Source of the DNA: Quercus robur
Lineage: Eukaryota > Streptophyta > Magnoliopsida > Fagales > Fagaceae
Assembly: GCF_932294415.1 (NCBI RefSeq)
Contig: NC_065543.1
Coordinates: 41,934,277 to 41,998,276 of the forward strand
DNA: 64,000 nucleotides
Reading direction: 5' to 3'
Under the pieces are notes generated by a model that was given only the letters and a program-made list of their open reading frames with translations, had not been told where the DNA came from and searched no databases. Shown one piece after another: positions 15,791 through 28,249 of the stretch (within the stretch, counting starts at the first letter, position 1; each line of letters opens with the position of its first letter). The translations under genes and the position numbers were made by a program.

Positions 15791-16817
15791 AACAAACACC
15801 AACTGATATGAAAAAGTAATGCTTTCAAATTTCGAGAATAAGATTTTTAAATGAAAATAAAAGTAATAATAAACTATGTGTGAATGATGTTATATATATG
15901 CTCATGCATACGTAAGAGATTATACAAAGTTGAGTATATTATACGTGTGTGTACGCACGTATGAATTCACTGATATTCCTAATTTAAAATGCCACCCCTA
16001 AGTCGTTTTGTAGTTTCGAGAGAGACAAAAAGAGAAATCCATATTAGGTCAATGGCTTATACTTCATTCTTACTTGTGACCTGTGAGAAATTATAAGCCT
16101 TATCTTAGTCTACTGTTTAGATATTTTAATATTTTGATTAGTATTTTTAAACCTTGATCTGGAAAAAGTTATTTTTAAAGGTTACAAGTAAGAAACTTGG
16201 TTTCTGACCAGTCATACAAGCTTCATAAAAAAAAATTGGAAAAACAACTCAACCAAAAGGTATAGCAGCCACAATGTAATATATTATGGAGGAATTTTCA
16301 ATTTAAAATTCTCACAACCTTGAGACTTTTGGCTACATTAGGGTTATTCTACTGGACTAGCTCCAGGCATTTCTTTTAGCAATATTAAATTGTTAATCAT
16401 TAGGATTTGGATTTCTTGGCTTGTGCATACATTAACCTATTATTTCAACTTTCAAGTAAGATTTTGTTACTACTCATAAGATTGAGTTTTAATTATAGCC
16501 TTTTCAAGTTTCAACCCATGAACGAATGTTCTGTGCCTATTACTTGATTTGCTACAAATTCCGGTTGTATGTGCCCCAAAACTTAGCAGGCAATCTGCTA
16601 GCTCATCCTTCCCTCCAAAACTTGAAAGAGTCTCCCTCAAGCATAGACTGTATTAAGAAAGTTTTGATACTAGTTTTAAAAGAAATATAAAAGTTTGTCA
16701 AAAAAAGTACACACCCCATGTTATTATAAGGAGGAATTTAATGGGGTTGTCCTCAAGATACTGGCAAGAGGTTTTAAATCCAAGATCTTATGAATATCAT
16801 AGGGTATTAGAAACTAC
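15791..16817. other. intergenic
   Basis: AT-rich, no recognisable gene or element. Confidence 0.55.
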
Positions 16818-16820
16818 TAA

Positions 16821-18235
16821 CGCTCTGTTTGTTTCGCTGGAAAACCTTCTGTAAAGATAGTTTTCCACATTTTCCAGTGTTTGGTAACACAAAAAAAACC
16901 TGGTCAATGGAAAACTATCTTTGGTCAACAGAAAACTCTAATAAAAATAAGGCTTATTTTCTATAGGTTGTTTTCCAAAATTTTTTTTTGGAAAACAATC
17001 TCTCTCTCACGCGTTACATCTCCTATAAATATTATCTTCATCTATAGCTGTGGGAAACATAATTTTTTGGCACCTTCTCTCTCTCATGGTAATTTTTCTC
17101 ACTTTTTCTCTCTTCCCTTTGCTTTTTCTCTCCTCACTATCACTAACTCTGGTCTCTCATCTTCCCATAGATCACTCTCTCTGTCTCTCTTCTCTCTTTT
17201 CTCCATGTTTCTCTTCCCCTCTGTAACGCAATTCTCTGATTAGATTTTTTTTTTTTCCTTCACTAATCGGTCAATAGCTCCGACTTGCAAATGAGAACAA
17301 ATTTGCAGTGGTAATTATTTCATTCCTCTCTACCAAAATCCCAATTCTTTGCTTTGAATTTCAAGCTCAATTTTCTTTTTTCTCTAAGAAATTTTCAGTT
17401 TGATGGATTCCAAGCAAAAGTTACTTCTTTTTCGTACATAGAGTGCAAAAAAAATAAAAATAAAAATAAAAAGAAGAAGAAGAAGAAAGAAAGAATGAAG
17501 TAAAAGATGAAAATTTTAAACATAGTACCTATATTGCTCTAAATTGCTTTTACATGGGACAATCTTTACCGTGGACTAATAATATTGTTATATAATGAAT
17601 GATAATTGTTTAGGAGAATTGCATTTGTTGGCAAATACTTTTTTTTGTTGGCAGATATTATGCAGTGATGATATATTATACAGTACATTATGTAAATACA
17701 TAATTTAGAATAATATTAGAGACTTGTGGTTGACCATAGTAGACAATTAGTATACCAACAAAAAGAGTAGACAATTAAAAGTTATTATTATTTATACTTA
17801 TTGGAAATGTATTCTCCTGTCAAATTTATATATATATATATATATATATAGACAAATGGTTGATATATGTGTGTGTGTGTGTGTGTACGTACGTTACTAT
17901 CTATATATATAAGCAAGATGATTGGTAGAGATCATGAAAATTTGATAATTAATTAATTTTAATTGTATCTATTGTCAAAATTTTAGTATGAAAACCAAAT
18001 TCATTCTTGGTTTTTTTATTTATAATGATTACATTAGTTAGTTTACAAATATACATGTTTTAAATTATAAAAGAAATATTTTTTAAAAAAATTGCATACC
18101 AAACACTAGAAAACATTATCAAGCTCATTTTTAAGGTTGTTACCAAACATTAGAAAATGAAATAGTTTTCTAGAAAATACTCTTTGAAAAATGAGCAATT
18201 TTCTAGAAAACGTTAATGCTGAAACAAACAGAGCG
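16821..18235. mobile_element. non-autonomous PIF/Harbinger-like element
   Basis: The termini are CGCTCTGTTTGTTTC on the left and GAAACAAACAGAGCG on the right, an exact 15-bp inverted repeat that continues imperfectly inward (…TTTTCTAGAAAAC… words). The element is flanked on both sides by TAA (16818-16820 and 18236-18238), matching the 3-bp TWA target duplication of PIF/Harbinger. The 1.4-kb interior has no transposase and is rich in CT runs, (TA)n and (GT)n. Confidence 0.65.
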
Positions 18236-18648
18236 TAAGCCAACCACTTGGGATTAACTTTCCCAACTTGAAATATATAAAAGCATTTGCATCAATTCGT
18301 ATAAAAATTCATATCTATTTTAGTATAAGAACTTACTTTTTCTATTTTTACATACTCACTTTTCAAAAAATCCTACATCATATTATCTATTTTACATTAC
18401 ATTTTATTAAAATAACAAATTTTCTTTATTTTTTTTAATTATTTCTCTTTCTTCACACACAACAACCACCATCAACTCTTTTTTTTTCATACTTAAGATA
18501 TGAAAAGAAAGAATAAACAACTAAATGCAAAATGAATAATGTTAATGTAAATTTTTTTTACACAATTATACACGGATTGATGTAAGTTATTTTTAGATAA
18601 AATTGTGTAAATTTTATACATTTTCTACTTGTCTCATAGTATGGTATT

Positions 18649-19293
18649 TGTAAGGACACGATTCGTAACGAACCGTAACAGTGTTGGGTTCGCACGTAAA
18701 AAGGCCCAAACAATATCATTTGTAGAGCGTGGGTTTGAAAGGCTAGGCCTTAGTTACCAGACGGTGGGTTTCTAGTGGTGTTCATACATGATTAAGTCGT
18801 TTTCGCCTTAAGAGTCTTTCTCCTGGAGGCGGGCTGGGAGGCTCTAGTTTTTGGCCATTTTTCCCAGCCCCCCCTCTGGATGGCTTACTTTTCCTTTTAT
18901 ACTAGTCTGTGTTCCTTATCCTTCGTCCACGTGTAGGATCGGCATTCCAAGACTGATACTTGTCCCATCAGCCCATACCCAGAGTGGTTGGGGGGTGGTT
19001 GTAAAAGCTGGAGAGTATGGCTCTGTTAGGTGCAGAGTATTGAATGGCAGTAAGGGTAACTTTCCCTGGTCGTTATACTTTCCCGCATACGCTTTTCTAT
19101 TGACACAGATATTTTAGATTTTTTTCCAAGTTGTTTCTATACCATTTTTGCCCCTCCTTCCTGTGAGATCTCGGCTGTGTCCCAAAACTATTTTGTACTT
19201 GTATTACCGATCCTGGGCTATGACTTTCCTCGGCCTGGGCCTTTGGGCCCCAACGAGTAAATGGGTCTGGCCCACGAATTATTGGGCCCCACA
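18649..19293 (-). repeat. 3' LTR of the non-autonomous element
   Basis: 645 bp. A TATA box on the minus strand (GTATAAAAGG, about 18893-18903) agrees with the orientation given by the primer-binding site. Compared with the other LTR it lacks about 25 bp in the GAGATCTCGG… segment. Confidence 0.88.
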
Positions 19294-20559
19294 ATAACCC
19301 CTCAAAATCCTGCTATCCGACCTCTTGGTTGGAGAGGAGGGTTTTGATAATGCTAAGCCTTTATTAGAGCTCGTTTAATTCTGTCCTTCATTAATGTTGG
19401 TGTCTCTTCATCTACCCAGGAAACATTCCGGGCTACGAGACATTCCTCTGATTTCATTCATGACGCGTTCTTGCCGTTTGATTATCCGAAACGTGCCTTT
19501 AATGATTTCCCTTTACGAGACCATTTAAATTTGACGGTATTTGACGGTGTGGGGAAGTGGAACGGGTACGTTCTAGTTTACAGATTTTCTTGAAAATTTG
19601 GACAAATTAAATACCTCTCGTTTTGCCCTTCATATAAGAAGAAAGGCATAAGGTTATTTCTTTCATATAGAGACCCTTTCAATCCTTCTGAAACCATAAA
19701 CCCTTAGCCACCTCCAGAGTTTTCTTTATCTGCTAGTTACATCCTAAAGTGTGATACGTTCGAGATAGGAGTGAGTAATGAAGGAACCATACCCTTCCCA
19801 GAAGTACCATGTTCTTATAAAACTAGAAATGGCTCGGTCAGGGCAGGGATGACAGAGACTCAAGATCCTTCTTACCCTCCTTTCAGCCAAAATCCGAAGC
19901 AAGGGCTCGTCGCGTCAAACTTTTGGCGCGACTGAGCTGGGATAGCCCATTATCAGTACCAGCCGCTCTCTTACGAGCATAGCTAACATGGCACCAGCGT
20001 GTTAGGAGTCAAGACTGACGCAGGGGCAAAGTGTCCCTGCTTCTTCCTCTCTTCCTTCATTGGTGCCTCCTTTTACCTCTCTTTCTTCTTCTTTCCACCG
20101 CCAGATCCATCCTGGCGCTTTTCTTTCTTCCTCTTCTTCTCCTCCTTCTTTCTCTTCTTCTCCTCCTTCTTTCTCTTCATCTCCTCCTTCTTCTTCTAAA
20201 GAAGGTCCTCCTCTCAATATGGGCGCTACTGGGGCAGAGTTTGGAAGGATTTCGAAGACGAGTTTAAAAAGACATCTGACTGTTTATTTGTCATATTGTT
20301 GTTGTTTTTTTTTATTATTATTATTATTTTTGTAATCCACCTTCTGTATAAGCTTGTTTAAGCCATTCTTTGTACGTTGTAATACCTCTTTATATTAATA
20401 AAAGTCGTTATTGCTTTATTTCACATGCTCTATCTCTTTATTTCTGAAATGGTTACGCCGTGAATAGACGTACTATCTTGTGAATTCTTTTCATTTTTAC
20501 ACTTTGACCGATGTCTAGGACCGAAATCCTAGTTAATAAAAAGATCTTACTCTGTGTTT

Positions 20560-20880
20560 ATAGAAACTATCCGACTTAATAATACTAAATCGAACAAATG
20601 ATACTTAGGGCTGAAACCCATATTAAGAAGAAAAAGAAAAGATATTATGATGAGCTTATTGGGGCAGTCTGGCACAATACCGTCGACCTTAGAGCACAAT
20701 ACTTAGGGCCGAAATCCCTTATCAAGGAAAAATGCGCTATTATGAGCTTACGAGTGCTGTTCGGTACAATAATACCGACTTGAACAAATGACACTTAGGG
20801 TCAAAACTCTTGCTAAGGGAAAGATATTAACATGAATTTAATAGAGTTGTTTGGCACAATAATGCCGACCTGAGAAAACA
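20560..20880. repeat. degenerate repeats inside the LTR element
   Basis: An approximate unit of about 95 bp containing ACTTAGGGcCGAAA, TTATGAGCTTA and GGCACAATA-CCGAC recurs three to four times with many substitutions. Confidence 0.55.
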
Positions 20881-21084
20881 ACACTTACCCCAAAATAGCC
20901 GAGATGACAACTGAATGCTCGGTGCGGTGTAGGAGGTAATCATCCGAAGATATATAACCCAAAAATGAACAGCCCCTCCAAGTTGCTGAGTAATAGGGTG
21001 TTCCACCATCTTCCTAACAACTTTCATAACTTTAACCTTTTTCTGGTATTTGAGCCGAGGATTGAGCAACTTAGAACTTTTATT

Positions 21085-21400
21085 AAGTAGCCGACTTTTC
21101 CATAGGTTTGAGTCCGAGGACCATGCAATACCTTGGTTCTGTCCAGAACTTAGTTTTTCTCATCTAAGTAGTAGGTTTCCCCATAAGTTTGAGTCCGAGG
21201 ACCATGCAATACCTTGGTTCTGTCCAAAACTCAGTTTTCTCATCTAAGTAGTTGGTTTCCTCATAGGTTTGAGTCCGAGGACCATGCAATACCTTGGTTC
21301 TGTCCAAAACTCAGTTTTCTCATCTAAGTAGTTGGTTTCCCCATAGGTTTGAGTCCGAGGACCATGCAATACCTTGGTTTTGTCCAAAACTCAGTTTTTG
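21085..21400. repeat. four tandem copies of an 80-bp unit inside the LTR element
   Basis: The anchor AGTCCGAGGACCATGCAA starts at 21111, 21192, 21272 and 21352, a period of 80-81 bp. Copies are more than 90% alike by eye. They lie shortly downstream of the primer-binding site in the element's sense direction, where a leader or packaging region would be. Confidence 0.85.
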
Positions 21401-21603
21401 GCATGGGGCCTTGGCTTTCTCGACCAAGCCCCTAGAACCATCCATTCGACTGACGCTACAAAGCGTAGCCCCTAGTCAAGAATCATAGCCCCTAGTGGAA
21501 TTTTACGCTAGAACACTATAACCGGCTGTTAGAAAGGACAAGGAAACTGCCTCGAACTACCGTCTATGCCAACACACAAGCCTTCCCCACAGACGGCGCC
21601 AAT

Positions 21604-22272
21604 TGTAAGGACACAATTCGTAACGAACCGTAACAGTGTTGGGTTCGCACGTAAAAAGGCCCAAACAATATCATTTGTAGAGCGTGGGTTTGAAAGGCTA
21701 GGCCTCAGTCACCAGACGGTGGGTTTCTAGTGGTGTTCATACATGATTAAGTCGTTTTCGCCTTAAGAGTCTTTCTCCTGGAGGCGGGCTGGGAGGCTCT
21801 GGTTTTTGGCCTTTTTTCCCAGCCCCCTCTCTGGATGGCTTACTTTTCCTTTTATACTAGCCTGTATTCCTTATCCTTCGTCCATGTGTAGGATCGGCAT
21901 TCTAAGACTGATACTTGTCCCATCAGCCTATACCCAGAGTGGTTGGGGGGTGGTTGTAAAAGTTGGAGAATATGGCTCTGTCAAGTGCAGAGTATTGAAT
22001 AGCAGTAAGTGCAGCTTTCCCTAGTCGTTATACTTTCCAGCATACCCTTTTCTATTGACACAGATATTTTAGATTTTTTTCCAAACTGTTTCTATACCAT
22101 TTTTGCCCCTCCTTGTGAGATCTCGGACATGCCGAGAACTGAATCGTCCTCGGCTGTGTCCCAAGGCTATTTTGTACTTGTATTACCGATCCTGAACTAT
22201 GACTTTCCTCGGCCTGGGCCTTTGGGCCCCAACGAGTAAATGGGCCTGGCCCACGAATTATTGGGCCCCACA
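21604..22272 (-). repeat. 5' LTR of the non-autonomous element
   Basis: 669 bp, ends TG…CA on the minus strand and directly adjoins the primer-binding site at about 21585-21603. TATA box at about 21848-21858 (minus strand). Confidence 0.88.
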
Positions 22273-22277
22273 GTATT

Positions 22278-25200
22278 AATTACGTAACATCAATCGATCT
22301 CCACAAAACTAATGCCTAAAGGCGCAAGGGATTGGTTTTTTCTGGGTTAGATAAGGACCCATTGGTTGAAAATTGACTAGCTAGATAGGATAAGGATGAG
22401 ACTATGTCACCAATTTGGTTGAGTAATTGTTGAAATATATAGGATTATTTGGTTGATTAGTTAATCTTTATTAAATAATTTAGGATTATTTATATATTGA
22501 TTGTTTGGCTGAGTAATTAATCTTTATTAAATAATTTATGAAGTCTTTCAGAAATGCTTGGCATGGACATCACAAATTTACATTCTCCTATTATAACAAT
22601 CTCAATTAATCGGCAAGCCGAAGAAGAAAAGAAAAAACAATTGTAACAGCTTGCTGAATTTGGAACTAAAATTAAAAGTTAAAACACACACACATTTTTT
22701 TATTATCAATTTGAATAACTTCCAGTTTTTTCTAATGCAAGTTTTGCAATGCCATTTTTCTTATGCTAAAACTACTCAATAATTTATTGCACTCCAAATA
22801 ATATATACCAGCTCTAAATTAGGTGGACGACCAGTAGAAAGAATATTCTGTCTAATTCTAAACTTCAATTGTACATATTATGATCAAGTGCACAATAAGG
22901 AAACTTACTTCAACAAATTGGTCGTTGCATTCAATAGAAAACAGGAAGAAATTACAAATTATGTTAATTATTGATGGCAATAGTGTAACAAAAAGCTGTT
23001 AGATTAAGGATTTAAAAAAAAAAAAAAAAAAAAATCCAAGTCAATGTGTTAAGTCTTGGACATGAAGGAAGCAAAATAAGAAAATGAATATCGTGCACCG
23101 ATATGGAATTGTAAAGAAGTCAATTTCTACAAGAGCTTCCCACTGATATTATTGTTTTATCTGTACATATTGGTGTGAAATCATTGTAAGATTTAGATAA
23201 TAATATAGTAGGTGATGCAAGCTCTCAATTGTCAATGGTTGTCGACATTTTATACGTGATAAATTATGGACTTTATTGTACTAAGTCAACATTACTATAT
23301 CCGCCGAAAAATGAAGAAGGAAAAAGGAAATCAAAACAAAACAAAACTTTCCAAAAATATATATATATTTTTTTGTTGAGAAACAACAAATATTTAATTA
23401 TAAATAAATAAATAAATTAGTAGCTTTCACCTTATAGAATAATAGTGTTCTCAGAGAGTACCATTGATTGGTTTGTTGACAATACTAGGGCACTTGACCT
23501 CGTTCAAAAAAAGGAAGGAACAAAAATCTTAAAACTAAAGCCTTATGTTGAATTTTGATGGCATTGATATGGATGGGTTCAGGGTTGGCTTTATGCCTAG
23601 ACTTTAAAGGCTCCAAAATTGTGATAAGATGTGAGGGACACAAATTTTTTCACAGTTTTTGAAAACGAAAATTTAAAAACTATTGATGTGAGAAATGAAA
23701 TAACACTACTTTCACATGAGTTTATTATTAAAATCACTTTTATCGGCCCTAATCATAATATGTCATCCCATTAGTTGTGAAAAGAAATTATGAATTTTTT
23801 TTGCATCTTTAGACCTATTAAAAAAAAATAGGTAGGAAGTGGACCTTTTTTTTATCACCTGGGCCACCTCTAAGAAAATTCTTAAAATATTGGAGTGATA
23901 AAAATTGAATCCAATTGAAACCTTAAATTTTTTATATTAAAAAAATACAAGAAAATTGAAAAAGTACTTTTAAGAATTAAGATCGATTATGTTTAAAAAA
24001 AAAAGATTAAGCAAATTATATTTTGTGAGTTAAAAAAGAGATGTTACTAAAATCTAAATACAAAAAGCAAGAAAATAGTTTTTAAATAAAAACTATAATA
24101 TAAAAATTTATATTTAAATTTATCACCTTATGTAGTCCTCAAATTGTATTGAACCAGACCAGTCCTAGAGGGGTTTTTTTCCTTTCACACTCACACAACA
24201 AACAGTTAAAGAAGTACCACATGTTACATCTCATTCAAACTTCTTTAATTCCTACTCTCTCCTTTTTTTGCTTCTGGGTTCTTTGATTCCTACGTTGGAG
24301 TGTTCTAACGTGGTCAAATTCATTGAGAATTCTTACTGAGGCCTAAGAATTCGAGTATTATAAATAAATAAATCTAAATAACACAGCTTTTCTGATCAAT
24401 TTGGCCTAGCTAGAGACTACTCGAGCAATCTCCTCTTTTATCTGGGAGAGCTTTACTCTCAGCTGGGATAGCTCAAACATTTTATTTTGGATTCATTCAT
24501 TCTTGGCTTCCTATATTGATTGGACCCTTAAAAATGAGCATTTTTTTCACTGTTTTTCACAAAGCTGTCCTAAGTTTATTCCTTACTAATTGTAATTAAT
24601 TAACCTCACATATTGCTTGTGCCCAGTGAAATCAATTCTGGAGCAGGCCTTTACTTTGGTCAACCAAAGGAGTCATCAGCTGCATCAGCAAGATAACATA
24701 GTCATTTACGATAGTTTATCCTTTTTGTTCACGCCTCTCTTGAGGCATCTTTTGGGATTTTTTTTTGTTGTTGTTGCTAAATGTAGAAAAATACATTTTA
24801 AACTCCTGTTCACACGTAAATAAAAATAATATTCCCTGTTTTAATCAATAAAACAAAGACTAAAAGAAGTCATTTTTAAATATAATTGTCTACTAAAAAT
24901 ATATATCTAAGTTGTCGGTTGAATCATGGAATATTAATGACTTGGAGGAATCTTGGTATAAAATAAGTAGAGATTAAAAATGGTTCTGAAATTCACATTA
25001 AAAAAAAAATGGTTCTGAAATTATCATATCTTTAGTGAAGTATATGGAACTTTGATACAAGCCTAATATGTAATTGGGCCATAAAAATTCTTATTTGGCA
25101 GGTGCACTATTGTGCAAATTGGTTGGCAAACTACAATCTTAATTGCTTACAGTTGATTCTAAATAAAAAATAAAATAATAATAATGATAATAATAATTTT

Positions 25201-25385
25201 GCTTATAGCTTACTTACAAAACCGACCACTTATTCAGCCATAACTATAGGAACCTAGTTATCAGTTTGTAATTGGGCTTTCAAGACCTCTGTTTAGTTGG
25301 GCCTAGGCCTTTCTTTATACGGCAAATTGGAAATAGATCATATGTTGTATCAAATTATAGTTCAATTAGAGGAACATTTGACATC
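22278..25385. other. intergenic, AT-rich
   Basis: Three kilobases without a supported gene. Only simple runs and short frames of no recognisable content are seen. Confidence 0.6.
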
Positions 25386-25437
25386 AAATTATATTCCAAT
25401 TATTTTTTTTTTTTGACAGGAAATTATATTCCAATTA
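25386..25437 (-). mobile_element. micro-insertion: poly(T) plus GACAGG between 17-bp direct repeats
   Basis: AAATTATATTCCAATTA occurs at 25386-25402 and 25421-25437 without mismatch, around 12 T and GACAGG. On the minus strand this is CCTGTC-poly(A). A 17-bp perfect duplication fits a LINE-type target-primed insertion. Confidence 0.65.
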
Positions 25438-25492
25438 AAAAGATACCTGGCAGGCTGGCACAATGTCAAAGTAAAATTATAATCTAATTTAA

Positions 25493-25750
25493 TTTTTTAT
25501 TGTGCTTCCACTTTAATATATTATATATATGATGCAAGAGATCAAACCGAACTACACCTTCTCCATTTATATAATTTTTTATTGTGCTTCCACTTTAATA
25601 TATTATATATATATATATGATGCAAGAGATCAAAGCGAATTACACCTTCTCCATATATATATATATATATATATATGCTTCCAGTTACACCTTCTCCATT
25701 TAAAGTAAAATTATAATCTAATTTAATTTTTTATTGAGCTTCCAAGATTA
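25493..25750. repeat. tandem repeat of about 82 bp, two and a half copies
   Basis: The block TTTTTTATTGTGCTTCC…ACACCTTCTCCAT occurs twice about 82 bp apart, then partially a third time. (TA)n runs of different length separate the copies. Confidence 0.7.
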
Positions 25751-26184
25751 GGGAGATTTATTGTGCTTCTGTTTAAAATAAAATACCATTAATTCTATGA
25801 GTTTGAGGTAGTGAATTTAAGGCACCATGTCGCTCTCTTGAGACAATACACGTAGTCTACGGAGCTTTTCGGTGTAATAGACTAAACAATTTTGTATGCT
25901 GCCCCAAGATACAATAAGTCCTACCACCAAGTTGTATATCCTAAGTTTCTAACAAATACACTACTTGTAGGATAAGAAACTCTCTATAGAAAACAATGTC
26001 TAGTTATTAGGATAAAATTGAATCAATTGATGCATATATATATATATATTTATATATGGTGGAATGGTTGAGGAGAGAGTGACTTTAAAGCTGGCTGACA
26101 AAGTTTGAAAGCTAAAAACATATATTACAAAAAAAATATTGATAGCTCTAAGACACTTCCTTTGACCACGTATATAATTAATTA

Positions 26185-26349
26185 ATTTTTTTTTTTTTAT
26201 AGAGTTTAAACCTATGGTGTCTGCTCTCTATAATAGTTCTTTTATTATCAAACCGAGACACTAGTCAATTTTTAGCGTAAACGGGAATTGAACCCCAAAT
26301 CTCTTATTCAACTATCAGAAACTTTACCAATTAAACTAACTGAAACCTA
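26185..26349 (-). mobile_element. tRNA-derived SINE, minus strand
   Basis: Read on the minus strand, the head GGTTTCAGTTAGTTTAATTG contains an A-box-like word (TAGTTTAATTGG). About 40 nt later comes a B-box-like GGGGTTCAATTCCC. A body of about 90 nt follows, then a poly(A) tail (poly(T) at 26185-26198). Imperfect direct repeats flank it: ACGTATATAATTA on the left and ATGTATATAAATTA on the right. This is the pol III promoter layout of plant tRNA-derived SINEs. Confidence 0.7.
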
Positions 26350-26677
26350 CACCATGTATATAAATTAGTAGTGGGAAAGTTCATAAAATGCATTGTGGCC
26401 AGAATTGATTCAATCACATAAACAAATTTTGCCAACGTTTAGAACAAAATTGAATATTAATTCAAATCTTGACAATCAATGATAGGTTTGAGTGTTTAAC
26501 AGCCAGCCACTAACATTCAAAAAACTTGCCAACTAAAAAGGGAAATATTAATATTATTATTTTTGCATGTATTCTAATAAGTATTATTGTTTACTCAAAA
26601 AATAAAGAGGAAAAACAAATGGCCAATAACTTATGACTATTTAATATATATTGTTTTTTTTATACAAATATATATAT

Positions 26678-26843
26678 TATTGGGAAATTATTGTGTACTT
26701 CCGGAGTACCATAAATGCGTACTTCCTCCTCTCACATGAATGGTGAGTCCCACTAATTAAATTCATGGTAGGACCTACCATTCATGTGAGAGGGGGGAAT
26801 ACACATTTATGGTATTCCGGGAGTACCTAATAATTTTCCTATA
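26678..26843. mobile_element. hairpin MITE, 166 bp
   Basis: The two halves are inverted copies throughout: …AAATTATT..GTACT.CCGG.. on the left pairs with the reverse complement of …GTACCTAATAATTTT on the right, and ACCATAAATG, CTCACATGAATGGT and others also pair. A short loop lies near 26755. There is no coding capacity. Confidence 0.7.
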
Positions 26844-28249
26844 GTTGAATGTTAATGTATATAATAGGAAATAACTCACACATTGAAAACAAGGCTGTAA
26901 AGAGATATTATTATTTTGTATTTGAATTCCAATTTTAGCAAAGAAACCGATTTTGCCATCAAAGATGAAAAGTATATTTCATCAATTCACATAAGTAGGC
27001 ATTTAATCAATATTTAAAATAAATTATAATATATTTAAAAAAAATACTCCAACAATGTAAGTCCTTACAAATGTGCTTTACCTGAAAATCCAATTTGTCC
27101 AATTTTTAGGCCACATTTTTGCCAAAAATATATATGATAAAAATTTAAAAACAACAACCGAAGTTTAGAATTTTTAGTCAACAACAATTATCCTTTGTAG
27201 TTGCGCTTGCGCGGTCAAAAGACTCGGAACCTTTCCTAATCCGTATGAAGCCGGTGTATTTGGATATAACTTTTACTAAATTTTTTTTTTAATAAAAAAA
27301 ATTGACTCAAATATAATTATATTTCAAAAAGTGGAATTTTACAAAAAGAAAATTCTATGCATTAATAAATAAATTATGAAAATTACCAAACATTTACCTA
27401 ATAATAAAAAAAATTATAAATATTACAAATTTTAATGTGGAAACTTACCAGAACCATTTAAATAATATAATGAAATAAATTTATTTTGAATATATTTTTT
27501 AAAAAATGATTTTTTATTTATTGAAAATGCTTCGTTTAAAAATAAAAAATCGCTACCATCCAAAAAATTATTGTTTTTTACTTTGCGTGGCATATATATA
27601 TATATATATATATATAATATCAATGGGTTTCAGTCTCCAATGTTCTTTATCTCAGTGATTACATATCACCTGGGATTTGCTCAAAAAAAAAAAATATATA
27701 TATATATATATATACATACATAGAGAGAGAGAGAGAATTTTATAGTAAACTAGTTTAAAATAACATTTATGAAAAAATGAAAATATTATCAACTTTTTTT
27801 TGACAATTTTTTTAATTGTTCATAAAATATTTTTAAAAATAAATGATTAATGTGTACTCGGATTCATATATATCACCTGGGTTCAGTTTCCAAAATTCAA
27901 TCCCTTGATGATACTATCCATGAGTTGGTTCCACGTAAGTCTTAAGTGTAATCCGTATGTTATTAATTTTGATGATCAAAGAAGTCAAAAGAGAGTAAAA
28001 AATCATTGACTGTGAGAACAAGAAATCCTACACGCATGGCATGGGATAACTGACCCACAAACATTCAGGATGAGATTTAAAGGGTATATTATTGGGGTGA
28101 GGAAAATGTCAGCCTACGCAATCTTCTAAAACTTAATGAAATGAAAAAAAATCCAAAACCCAAAAGTACATGAAAAGGACAGCTTTATTGGAATTGAGAA
28201 GAACTAAACTCTTTTTCCAGTTCAGTCCACTATCACAGAGCCAAACATC
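26844..28249. other. intergenic and P5CDH upstream region
   Basis: AT-rich with (TA)n runs at about 27595-27616 and 27695-27714. The word ATATCACCTGGG recurs at about 27664 and 27869. No TATA box is convincing immediately upstream of the P5CDH start. Confidence 0.5.

Larger units (their letters stand above)
18649..22272 (-). mobile_element. non-autonomous LTR retrotransposon, complete, minus strand
   Basis: Two LTRs (18649-19293 and 21604-22272) in the same orientation bracket 2310 bp. The flanks are GTATT at 18644-18648 and GTATT at 22273-22277, a perfect 5-bp target duplication. On the minus strand the LTR begins TGTGGGGCCC and ends CCTTACA. Immediately inside the 5' LTR is ATTGGCGCCGTCTGTGGGG, a primer-binding site of the TGGCGCC type. 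At the other end a GAGGGG-containing purine tract precedes the 3' LTR. No gag, protease, reverse transcriptase or integrase motif is visible in any frame, so it would depend on proteins from another element. The LTRs differ by roughly 5% by eye plus one indel of about 25 bp. Confidence 0.9.

Noticed and set aside
19999-20335. Leu/Ser/Phe-rich plus-strand frames and a Glu-rich minus-strand frame
   Set aside because: A TCTTCC-type tract in the non-coding interior of the LTR element; no gag-like motif.
18649-22272. Idea that the two similar blocks are a simple segmental duplication
   Set aside because: Target duplications, TG…CA ends and a primer-binding site show they are LTRs of one element.
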